From the NCBI GenBank assembly GCA_013813345.1, contig JACCRW010000318.1, positions 1-7,124 on the forward strand: a stretch of 7,124 bases of DNA. Reading direction: 5' to 3'. The position numbers and the translations under genes were made by a program. Position 1 is the stretch's first letter; each line of letters begins with the position of its first letter. This DNA is from Actinomycetota bacterium (GTDB taxonomy: Bacteria > Actinomycetota > Thermoleophilia > Gaiellales > Gaiellaceae). Shown here one piece after another: positions 1-7,124 of this stretch. The notes below the pieces were generated by a model that saw only the letters and a program-made list of their open reading frames with translations, searched no databases and was not told the origin of the DNA.

Positions 1-1101
1 CGTTTTCCCGACCAGCTGTCCCCGCGCATGATCCAGCCCCGAGACGACCTCGCCGTCGAGCTTGACGCCGCCCTGGGAGATCAGACGCCGCGCGTCGCTC
101 GTCGAGAGCCCGAAGGCGGCGGCGAGCGCGGCCGGCAGGTGCACGGGATCCCCCACCGGCAGCACCGTCTCGGGGATGTCGTCGGGCGCGCCGCCCTCCC
201 GGACAACACGGGTGAAATGGGCCTCCGCTCCGGTCGCGGCGCCTGGGCCGTGCCAGCGCGTGACGATCTCCCTGGCGAGCGCGAGCTTCGACGCCATCGG
301 CTCCCCCTCAAGAGGCTCCGCGTCGGCCGCCAGGCGCCACCACTGGGGAAGCGCGCCGTCGGGAATTGACATGGTCTTCCCGAACTGCTCCTCCGGCGGG
401 TCGTCGATCCCAACGTAGTTGCCCCGCGATTTCGACATCTTCTCGCTCCCGTCAGTGCCGACGAGGAGCGGCGTCGTCAAGACGACCTGAGCAGGGATGC
501 CGTACTGCTCCATCACGTCGCGCCCGGCAAGTAGGTTGTAGAGCTGGTCGGTGCCGCCTAGCTCGACGTCCGCCTCGACCGCGACGGAGTCGTACGCCTG
601 CATCAACGGATACAGGAGCTCGGAGAGCGAGATCGGCTCTCGCATCCCGAAGCGCTTGGCGAAGTCGTCGCGTTCGAGCAGTCGCGCCACCGTCATCGTC
701 CGGGTCAGACGCACCACCTCCGCGTAGCTCAGCTTTCCCAGCCACTCGCTGTTGAAGCGAATCTCGGTCCTGTCGCGGTCGAGGATCTTGAACGCCTGCG
801 CCGCGAAGAGCTTCGCGTTCCGGTCGAGGACATCGTCGGCCAGTACCGGACGTTCCTTCGTCCGACCCGATGGATCGCCGATCCGAGCCGTGTAGTCGCC
901 GACGATCAGGACGGCCGTGTGACCCTCGCTCTGGAAGGCAGCGAGCTTCTCGAGCACGACCGCGAAGCCGATGTGAATGTCAGGCCCAGTCGGATCGATC
1001 CCGAGCTTGACTCGCAGCGGCCGACCGAGCTTCAGCTTCGCCTCGAGCCCACCCGCAGGGAGAACGTCGACGGCATTCCGGGTCAGGGACTCGAGGGTCA
1101 C
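1..1101 (-). CDS. tyrS: Tyrosyl-tRNA synthetase, 3' end cut off by the window edge
   Basis: Class I aminoacyl-tRNA synthetase that activates tyrosine with ATP and loads it onto tRNA-Tyr in the cytoplasm. The minus-strand frame is open for 367 codons to base 1. Visible landmarks are the HIGH-type motif HIGF at residues 43-46 within DPTGPDIHIGF, the tyrosine-pocket motif GGTDQ at 182-186, the KMSKS loop at 221-225 followed by RGNYVGI, and the start of a C-terminal S4 RNA-binding domain from about residue 330 (VKLDGEVVSGLDHARGQL). The S4 domain runs off the window, so roughly 35-60 residues are missing compared with the usual 400-420. The start is GTG at 1101: it overlaps the stop codon of the upstream oxidase gene as GTGA and gives a normal N-terminus. 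No good Shine-Dalgarno precedes it, which fits translation coupled to the upstream gene. The motif layout resembles the TyrZ-like bacterial subgroup, but I cannot test this. Confidence 0.96.
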   Translation of the reverse strand, partial: MTLESLTRNAVDVLPAGGLEAKLKLGRPLRVKLGIDPTGPDIHIGFAVVLEKLAAFQSEGHTAVLIVGDYTARIGDPSGRTKERPVLADDVLDRNAKLFAAQAFKILDRDRTEIRFNSEWLGKLSYAEVVRLTRTMTVARLLERDDFAKRFGMREPISLSELLYPLMQAYDSVAVEADVELGGTDQLYNLLAGRDVMEQYGIPAQVVLTTPLLVGTDGSEKMSKSRGNYVGIDDPPEEQFGKTMSIPDGALPQWWRLAADAEPLEGEPMASKLALAREIVTRWHGPGAATGAEAHFTRVVREGGAPDDIPETVLPVGDPVHLPAALAAAFGLSTSDARRLISQGGVKLDGEVVSGLDHARGQLVGKT

Positions 1102-2171
1102 GGGCCGCCGATTCTAGAGACGTGCGCCGGCGTCACCGCCTCGGGGCTCGCGCAGCCGCAGAGCGCCAGGGCGAGCTCGATCTCGTCTCGCAAGAGCTCC
1201 AGCACTCGAGTCGCGCCCGTCTCGCCGCCGTGGGCGAGACCCCAGAGCACCGGCCGCCCGACGAGGACGGCTCGCGCGCCGAGCGCGAGGGCCGCGACGA
1301 CGTCCGCACCGCGCCTGATTCCGCCGTCGACGTAGACCTCGATGCGACCGCCGACGGCGTCCACGCACTCCGGGAGCAGCTCTGCGGTCGGCGCGACGGC
1401 ATCGAGTTGCCTGCCGCCATGGTTCGAGACGACGATCGCGCTCGCGCCATGCTCGCAGGCAAGGTGCGCGTCCTCGGCGGTCTGGATTCCCTTGACGACG
1501 ACGGGGACGGGCGAGGCGGCGACGAGCTGCTCGAGATCGCCCCAGGAGAGGGTCGGGTCGATCCGGGAAAGAGCGTCAAGCGGAGTCGCGCCGGTCCACT
1601 CGCCCACTGCGGCGGCGACACTCGGTACGACGATGTCTTCCGGAATCCGGAAGCCGGTGCGGAGGTCGCGCTCGCGGCGGCCGAGCCTCGGCGCGTCCAC
1701 CGTGAGCACGATCGCCTCGAAGCCGGCCTCGACCGCCTGCTCGACGAGATTTTGCGTCACCGCGCGCTCGCGGAAGACGTAGAGCTGGAACCACCGCGGC
1801 GCGTCGGGCGCCGCCGCCGCGACCTCTGCGGGTCCGGACGTCGCAAGTGTCGACAGGCACATGATCGTCCCCACCGTCGCGGCCGCCCGTGCCGTCGCTG
1901 TCTCCCCGTCTGGATGCACCATCCGGTGGAATGCCGTCGGGGCGACGAGGAGCGGCATCGAGACCTCCATGCCGAGTACCGTCGTCTTCGCGGTCGCCTC
2001 GCCGACGTCGACGAGGACGCGAGGACGAAGCCGATGCCTCCGCCACGCGTCGACGTTCTCCCGCAGACACTGTTCATCCCCGGCCCCGCCCGCGAAGTAG
2101 CCGAACGCTCCCGGCTCGAGCGACGCCTCGGCAAGCCGCTCGAAGTCGGCGACGTTCAGCGGTTCGTGCAT
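1098..2171 (-). CDS. FMN-dependent alpha-hydroxy-acid dehydrogenase/oxidase
   Basis: Cytosolic TIM-barrel flavoenzyme of the glycolate oxidase / L-lactate dehydrogenase (LldD) / lactate oxidase / mandelate dehydrogenase family, which oxidises an (S)-2-hydroxy acid to a 2-oxo acid with bound FMN. The 357-residue length is normal. Active-site residues can be matched by motif to spinach glycolate oxidase: Tyr25 in GYFAGGAGDE, Tyr131 in WFQLYV, Asp159 in TVDAPRLGRRERD, Lys227 in VVVKGI, and the catalytic His251 and Arg254 in SNHGGRQLD. The FMN-phosphate segment DGGIRRGADVV (282-292) is followed by ARAVLVGRP. There is no signal peptide, no membrane segment and no cytochrome b2 domain, so it is probably soluble. 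Substrate and electron acceptor (O2, quinone or other) cannot be read from the sequence. The ATG at 2171 lies 9 bases after the stop of the His-rich gene, without a clear Shine-Dalgarno of its own. Its TGA overlaps the GTG of tyrS, an unusual partner for a metabolic oxidase. Confidence 0.95.
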   Translation of the reverse strand: MHEPLNVADFERLAEASLEPGAFGYFAGGAGDEQCLRENVDAWRRHRLRPRVLVDVGEATAKTTVLGMEVSMPLLVAPTAFHRMVHPDGETATARAAATVGTIMCLSTLATSGPAEVAAAAPDAPRWFQLYVFRERAVTQNLVEQAVEAGFEAIVLTVDAPRLGRRERDLRTGFRIPEDIVVPSVAAAVGEWTGATPLDALSRIDPTLSWGDLEQLVAASPVPVVVKGIQTAEDAHLACEHGASAIVVSNHGGRQLDAVAPTAELLPECVDAVGGRIEVYVDGGIRRGADVVAALALGARAVLVGRPVLWGLAHGGETGATRVLELLRDEIELALALCGCASPEAVTPAHVSRIGGP

Positions 2172-2180
2172 TGGAACGCG

Positions 2181-2354
2181 CTATTCGGTGTCGTGCTCGT
2201 GCGAGTGGTCGGCCTCGCCGCCGGCCTCGTGCTCGTGCGCGTGCGAATGAGTCACGTCGTCGTGACTGTGCTCGTGCTCGTGTTCGGTGTGCTCATGCTC
2301 GCCGTCGGTGTGTGGATGCGAGTGCGTCTTGTCGCCGTGGCTGTGCTCGCTCAC
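2181..2354 (-). CDS. Small histidine-rich protein, probable metal binder (57 aa)
   Basis: A short minus-strand gene beginning with GTG at 2354 and ending with TAG at 2181-2183. By codon count, 18 of 57 residues are His, mostly as alternating His-X pairs (EHEHTEHEHEHSH around residues 19-31, HSHAHEHE at 36-43, HSHEHD at 50-55). There are 17 acidic residues, one Lys, no Cys, no hydrophobic segment and no signal peptide. An AGGAG ribosome binding site lies 7 bases before the GTG, and about 86% of third codon positions are G or C, as expected of a real gene here. It is the first gene of a tight cluster with the FMN oxidase and tyrS. HX-repeat proteins of this type usually bind Ni, Zn, Co or Cu for storage or chaperoning; that role is inferred from composition only. 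I recognise no named family. The opposite strand is also open, but reads as monotonous Val/Leu, as the complement of HX codons must. Confidence 0.78.
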   Translation of the reverse strand: MSEHSHGDKTHSHPHTDGEHEHTEHEHEHSHDDVTHSHAHEHEAGGEADHSHEHDTE

Positions 2355-2361
2355 GTGACTT

Positions 2362-2366
2362 CTCCT
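2362..2366 (-). promoter_or_regulatory. Ribosome binding site of the His-rich gene
   Basis: The minus strand reads AGGAG, 7 bases before the GTG at 2354. It is the best Shine-Dalgarno in the left block. It decides the start of the small gene, since no alternative ATG lies in frame between it and an in-frame upstream TGA. Confidence 0.75.
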
Positions 2367-2399
2367 GGCTCGGGGACTGACATCCGATCATGCCAGGAG
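2362..2399 (-). promoter_or_regulatory. Inverted repeat able to hide the Shine-Dalgarno of the His-rich gene
   Basis: On the minus strand CTCCTGGC (2399-2392) and GCCAGGAG (2369-2362) are perfect 8-base complements separated by 22 bases. The downstream arm contains the AGGAG ribosome binding site. In RNA the pair could form a stem that blocks translation. A second copy of CTCCTG directly upstream (2405-2400) offers an alternative pairing. As DNA, the two arms are centred 30 bp apart and could be an operator instead. The structure only matters in RNA if transcription starts upstream of about 2399. Confidence 0.4.
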
Positions 2400-2414
2400 C
2401 AGGAGACTTGTCGT
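2387..2414 (-). promoter_or_regulatory. Weak candidate promoter for the minus-strand cluster
   Basis: On the minus strand ACGACA (2414-2409) and CATGAT (2392-2387) match the -35 and -10 consensus at 4 of 6 bases each, with 16 bases between. This would start transcription near 2380. That start would exclude the upstream arm of the inverted repeat from the RNA, so this promoter and an RNA hairpin cannot both act together. Confidence 0.2.
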
Positions 2415-2559
2415 GATGACGTAACTCATTCGAGGGATCGGGAAGGTCGGTTCGCGCTGTGCCCACGAACCGGCGTCACGAGCGCTGCGAACCAGTGGCG
2501 TGATCGTCTGCGCACCGACGGTGGTAGCGTTCGGCGCCCGTCCCAAGCGGACGGCCCCG

Positions 2560-3147
2560 ATGCGCATTCGCGACCATGCTCACCTGTCGGACGAGGCGCT
2601 CGTCGCGCTCGTCGCGCGGTCCGACGAAGGCGCGCTCGCAGAGCTCTACGACCGGGTCGGCGGGATTGCGTACGGTCTCGCCTATCGTGTCCTCCGGGAC
2701 GAGTCGCTCGCCGAAGACGCCGTCCAAGAGGCGTTTCTCGGGCTCTGGCGCGCAGCGGCCACCTTCATTCCCGAGCGCGCCAAGGCGTCGACCTGGATCC
2801 TCACGCTCGTCCATCGCCGCGCGGTCGACCTCGTCCGCCGCGAGGAGCGCCGCCGCTCCGAGCCGCTCGACGAGGCGCCCGAGGCCTCGACCGGATCCGC
2901 CGAGGACAGCGCCTGGCTGCAGTTCGAGCGGGAGCGCGTCCAGAGTGCCTTGCGCGAGCTCCCCGATCAGCAGCGCGAGGCTCTCGAGCTCGCCTACTAC
3001 GGCGGCTTCACCCAGTCCGAGCTCGCGGAGCGTCTCGGCCAGCCGCTCGGAACGATCAAGAGCAGGATGTTCTCGGGCCTCTCGCGGCTGCGCGAGTTGC
3101 TCGACGATCGTGCGGAGAGGGACGCATGGACGACCACCTCGAGCTGA
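2560..3147 (+). CDS. ECF-family RNA polymerase sigma factor
   Basis: Alternative sigma factor of the extracytoplasmic-function group, 195 residues from the ATG at 2560, holding only regions 2 and 4. Region 2 covers about residues 25-98, with the core-binding helix DAVQEAFLGLW at 53-63 and the -10-recognition segment STWILTLVHRRAVDLVRR at about 77-94. A short acidic linker follows. Region 4 covers about 128-183, beginning ELPDQQREALELAYY, with the helix-turn-helix FTQSELAERL from 150 and GTIKSR at 165-169. The frame extends upstream to GTG 2500, but the conserved part begins around residue 8 of the ATG form, so ATG 2560 is preferred; its ribosome binding site is weak. The 3' end overlaps the anti-sigma gene by 22 bases, so the two are co-translated and probably autoregulated. 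The partner type suggests a SigK-like ECF group. The target promoters and the inducing stress are unknown. Confidence 0.93.
   Translation: MRIRDHAHLSDEALVALVARSDEGALAELYDRVGGIAYGLAYRVLRDESLAEDAVQEAFLGLWRAAATFIPERAKASTWILTLVHRRAVDLVRREERRRSEPLDEAPEASTGSAEDSAWLQFERERVQSALRELPDQQREALELAYYGGFTQSELAERLGQPLGTIKSRMFSGLSRLRELLDDRAERDAWTTTSS
3114..3120 (+). promoter_or_regulatory. Ribosome binding site of the anti-sigma gene
   Basis: GGAGAGG lies 5 bases before the ATG at 3126, inside the 3' end of the sigma gene. It fixes the anti-sigma start well inside a much longer open frame. Confidence 0.7.
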
Positions 3148-3818
3148 CCGCCGCCTACGCGCTCGATGCGCTCGATGCGCGGGAGCGGGAGCGCTACGAG
3201 GCCCACCTCGCCACATGCGAGCGCTGCCGCGAGGAGCTCGCGTCCTTCTGGACGGTCTCGGGCGCGCTCGCACACGCGGCCGGCGGGCCGGCTCCAGCGC
3301 CCGCCCTCCGGGGACGAATCCTCGCGCAGGCGCGGAGCGAGCGACCGAACGTCGTGCCGCTGCGTCCGCGCTGGGCTCTCCCCGCGGCTGCGTCGGTTGC
3401 CGCGGTCGCCGCGATGCTCGCACTGGGCCTCGGGCTCTGGGGCACCTCGCTCTCGCGTGAGCTCGACCGGGAGCGTTCCGCGCGTGCCGGTGCCGGCGAG
3501 GCGCTGGAGATCGTCTCCGATCCCGGCGCCCACACGGTTGCGTTCCGCGGCGCCGAGGGTCACATCGTCGTCTCCGAGACCGGCAAGGCCGCCGTCGTCC
3601 TCTCCGGCCTCGATCCGGCGCCCGAGGGCAAGACCTACGAGCTCTGGGTCGTCGAGAACGATGTCTTTCGACCGGCCGGGCTCTTCGAGGGGGGCGGCGC
3701 ACGATTCGTGCAAGCGCTCTCGCGCCCCGTTTCGGACGATGCGAAGGTTGCGGTCACGCTCGAGAAAGAGGGCGGCGTCGACGCTCCGACCGGGCCGCCG
3801 CTCTTCGAAACTATTTAG
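3126..3818 (+). CDS. RskA-type zinc anti-sigma factor, single-pass membrane protein
   Basis: Membrane-anchored inhibitor of the ECF sigma factor encoded just upstream; 230 residues. The N-terminal cytoplasmic domain (1-40) carries the zinc anti-sigma signature His27-x3-Cys31-x2-Cys34 (EAHLATCERCREEL), preceded by ELTAAYALDALD, typical of RskA proteins. An Ala/Pro/Arg-rich linker leads to one hydrophobic helix at about 85-106 (AAASVAAVAAMLALGLGLWG). An outer domain of about 120 residues contains GKTYELWVVENDVFRPAGLF, a pattern typical of the RskA C-terminal domain. In this family, regulated proteolysis on an envelope signal releases the sigma factor. The start has a good ribosome binding site and the gene overlaps its sigma partner by 22 bases. 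The frame is open far upstream (to 1122), but that upstream part is antisense to other genes and is not coding. The TAG stop is at 3816-3818; I see no strong terminator after it. Confidence 0.93.
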   Translation: MDDHLELTAAYALDALDARERERYEAHLATCERCREELASFWTVSGALAHAAGGPAPAPALRGRILAQARSERPNVVPLRPRWALPAAASVAAVAAMLALGLGLWGTSLSRELDRERSARAGAGEALEIVSDPGAHTVAFRGAEGHIVVSETGKAAVVLSGLDPAPEGKTYELWVVENDVFRPAGLFEGGGARFVQALSRPVSDDAKVAVTLEKEGGVDAPTGPPLFETI

Positions 3819-3850
3819 CGCGCAAGTTCGGCGAACGCGTGGCGTAGCTG

Positions 3851-3872
3851 TGACGAAGGCGTAACGAAGGCT
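3851..3872 (+). repeat. Two tandem 11-base units upstream of recQ
   Basis: TGACGAAGGCG is followed directly by TAACGAAGGCT, 9 of 11 bases identical. The 11-base period puts both copies on nearly the same face of the helix. They end 15 bases before the putative -10 of recQ, where a regulator could bind. A chance duplication is equally possible. Confidence 0.35.
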
Positions 3873-3887
3873 CGCCGATCGGCTCCG

Positions 3888-3893
3888 TACACT
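3888..3893 (+). promoter_or_regulatory. Putative -10 hexamer of a leaderless recQ promoter
   Basis: TACACT fits the actinobacterial -10 pattern TAnnnT and ends 7 bases before the ATG at 3901, so transcription would begin at or next to the start codon. No Shine-Dalgarno is present in front of that ATG. No clear -35 is visible at 16-18 bases. Confidence 0.5.
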
Positions 3894-3900
3894 CGCTCGG

Positions 3901-5904
<2,004 letters not shown>

Positions 5905-5905
5905 C

Positions 5906-5911
5906 TACACT
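5906..5911 (+). promoter_or_regulatory. Putative -10 hexamer of a leaderless PBP promoter
   Basis: TACACT begins 2 bases after the TGA of recQ and ends 7 bases before TTG 5919, the same spacing as in front of recQ. A CTGACG (5885-5890) resembles a -35 box, but the 15-base spacer is short. It may add transcription to read-through from recQ. Confidence 0.42.
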
Positions 5912-5918
5912 TCGGCGC

Positions 5919-7124
5919 TTGCGTCCGAACCACGAACCGGGCCGGAGCAATCGGCGCCGCCGGATCCGCAAGCTCAGGCTCCTCGCGCTCCTCACCGTCC
6001 TCGGCCTCCTCGGCTCGGTGTCCTTCGGCCTGGGGCTGATCACCTCGATCGCGAGCGAGCTGCCCAAGCTCGATCCGAGCCGGCAGCTCGAGCAGCAGGT
6101 GAACGGCTACATCTACGCGGCGCCGAGCACGAGCTCCCCGGGACCGCCGCGGGTGCTCGCCGTCCTGCGCGGCTCCGAAGCCCGCACCCTCGTCGGCTTC
6201 GATGAGATCAACCCGTGGATGCGCCACGCGATCGTCGCCGTCGAGGACCGACGCTACTGGGAGCATCGGGGAGTCGACATCCGCGGGATCGGGCGGGCGC
6301 TGTGGGCGGACATCCGCCAGAAGAAGGTGGTCGAGGGCGGTTCCACGATCACGCAGCAGTTCGTCAAGAACGCGCTCGACCGCGACCAGAAGACGATCGC
6401 GCGGAAGGTGCGCGAGGCGGCGCTCGCCTGGCAGCTCACCCAGCGCTGGTCGAAGCGTCGGATCCTCGAGGCATATCTGAACACCATCTACTTCGGGAAC
6501 GGGGCCTACGGCGTCCAGCAGGCCTCGCTGACCTACTTCGACCACGGGGCCGGCGAGCTGACGTTGCACGAGGCGGCCCTCCTCGCCGGGATCCCGGCCA
6601 ATCCGACCGCGTTCGACCCCGTCGCGCGTCCGGGGGCGGCCCGGGAGCGGCGGCTCGTCGTGCTCCAGGCGATGGCCGAGGAGGGCAAGATCACGCGGCG
6701 GCAGCTCGCGGCCGCCGACTCGCAGCCGTTGCCGCGTGCCGAGGACGTGAGGCTGCCCGGCACCGAAGGGCCGGCCCAGTACTTCGTCAACTACGTCAAG
6801 CGGCAGCTGGTCGACGAGTACGGCGGCGCCCGGGTGTTCGGCGGCGGGCTCGAGGTGCACACGACGATCGACCTCGATCTGCAACGGGCGGCGCGCGAGG
6901 CGATCTCGACGACGCTGACGAACCCCGACGGCCCCTCGGCCGCTCTCGTCGCGCTCGACCCCCGCACGGGTGCGGTCAAGGCGATGGTCGGCGGCTCCAA
7001 CTATCGCAAGAGCCAGTTCAATCTCGCGGTCCAGAGCGAGCGCCAGCCCGGCTCCGTCTTCAAGCCGTTCGTGCTCGCGACGGCGCTCCGCCAGGGAATC
7101 TCGCCGCTCACCCGCTTCGACTCG
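5919..7124 (+). CDS. Class A penicillin-binding protein, 5' part (window ends inside)
   Basis: Bifunctional cell-wall synthase that polymerises glycan strands (GT51 domain) and cross-links stem peptides (transpeptidase domain) outside the membrane. 402 codons are visible. A basic cytoplasmic tail (RRRRIRKLR, 12-20) precedes one membrane anchor at about 20-41. The transglycosylase domain includes VEDRRYWEHRG with the catalytic Glu109, EGGSTITQQ at 139-147, and ILEAYLNTIYFGNGAYG at 182-198. The transpeptidase domain begins near 340 with LVALDPRTGAVKAMVGG and reaches the active-site SxxK at Ser379-Val-Phe-Lys382 (QPGSVFKPF). The SxN and KTG motifs would lie beyond the window. The start is inferred as TTG 5919: an in-frame TGA stands at 5886-5888, and no ATG or GTG occurs before the membrane anchor. 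A CTG at 5901 is the only other upstream option. There is no Shine-Dalgarno. It resembles PBP1a/PonA proteins; the exact orthologue is undetermined. Confidence 0.93.
   Translation, partial: MRPNHEPGRSNRRRRIRKLRLLALLTVLGLLGSVSFGLGLITSIASELPKLDPSRQLEQQVNGYIYAAPSTSSPGPPRVLAVLRGSEARTLVGFDEINPWMRHAIVAVEDRRYWEHRGVDIRGIGRALWADIRQKKVVEGGSTITQQFVKNALDRDQKTIARKVREAALAWQLTQRWSKRRILEAYLNTIYFGNGAYGVQQASLTYFDHGAGELTLHEAALLAGIPANPTAFDPVARPGAARERRLVVLQAMAEEGKITRRQLAAADSQPLPRAEDVRLPGTEGPAQYFVNYVKRQLVDEYGGARVFGGGLEVHTTIDLDLQRAAREAISTTLTNPDGPSAALVALDPRTGAVKAMVGGSNYRKSQFNLAVQSERQPGSVFKPFVLATALRQGISPLTRFDS

Larger units (their letters stand above)
2355..2559. other. Divergent control region between the two gene blocks
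   Basis: About 205 bases separate the His-rich gene (minus) from the sigma factor gene (plus). The left third holds the ribosome binding site, the inverted repeat and the weak promoter listed separately. On the plus side GAACC occurs twice (2467-2471 and 2489-2493), but no matching ECF-type -10 lies at the usual distance. A TAGCGT (2525-2530) fits the loose actinobacterial -10 pattern TAnnnT, but I see no convincing -35. The sigma frame stays open upstream to a GTG at 2500, so part of this stretch could be coding if a longer start is used. Confidence 0.5.

Noticed and set aside
2181..2354. Plus-strand Val/Leu-rich stretch that looks like membrane helices
   Set aside because: It is the complement of His (CAC/CAT) and Glu (GAG) codons, which necessarily read as GTG/ATG and CTC. 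The minus strand has a ribosome binding site and operon context; this strand has neither.
2467..2508. Repeated GAACC resembling ECF-type -35 elements before the sigma gene
   Set aside because: No CGTC- or CGTT-like -10 lies 16-17 bases downstream of either copy, so an autoregulated ECF promoter cannot be supported here.
2500..2559. Longer sigma factor starting at GTG 2500
   Set aside because: The extra 20 residues resemble no sigma factor region, no ribosome binding site precedes the GTG, and ECF homology starts after the ATG at 2560.
1122..3818. A plus-strand open frame of 898 codons spanning the whole gap between the blocks
   Set aside because: Only its last 231 codons (from 3126) are a gene, the anti-sigma factor. 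The rest runs antisense to the FMN oxidase and the His-rich gene and through the sigma gene in another frame, and its product matches no family I recognise. It is open because high-GC DNA has few stops; a gene caller could wrongly extend the anti-sigma protein into it.
3820..3836. Small GTTC-GGC-GAAC hairpin after the anti-sigma stop as a terminator
   Set aside because: The stem is only four pairs and no run of T follows, so it is not a convincing intrinsic terminator.

Overview
This is a GC-rich bacterial window (strong G/C bias at third codon positions) carrying seven protein-coding genes in two divergent blocks. The gene families, the putative leaderless-style starts and the RskA-type anti-sigma factor suggest a high-GC actinobacterium, possibly of the Thermoleophilia type. 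That placement is inferred from style; no rRNA or other marker is present.

Left block, minus strand, read from about 2400 down to 1: a previously untracked 57-residue protein in which 18 residues are histidine (2354-2181), a complete FMN-dependent alpha-hydroxy-acid dehydrogenase/oxidase (2171-1098), and tyrosyl-tRNA synthetase tyrS (1101-1, cut by the window edge in its S4 domain). The three are packed as one transcription unit: 9 bases separate the first two, and a 4-base GTGA overlap joins the last two. The leader of the His-rich gene holds a perfect 8-base inverted repeat whose downstream arm contains its Shine-Dalgarno sequence.

Between the blocks, about 200 bases (2355-2559) form a divergent control region.

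Right block, plus strand: an ECF sigma factor (2560-3147) overlaps by 22 bases a membrane-bound zinc-type anti-sigma factor of the RskA family (3126-3818), a classic envelope-signalling pair. An 82-base gap follows, then a full-length, somewhat divergent RecQ helicase with zinc-binding, winged-helix and HRDC domains (3901-5904). Last is the first 402 residues of a class A penicillin-binding protein (5919 to the window end). Both recQ and the PBP gene are preceded by the same hexamer, TACACT, exactly 7 bases before the start codon, which suggests leaderless transcripts.

Most of the window is housekeeping (translation, DNA repair, cell wall). The parts most worth a second look are the small His-rich gene and its leader, and the paired TACACT-N7-start arrangement. 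I see no RNA genes, CRISPR array, insertion sequence or phage gene.
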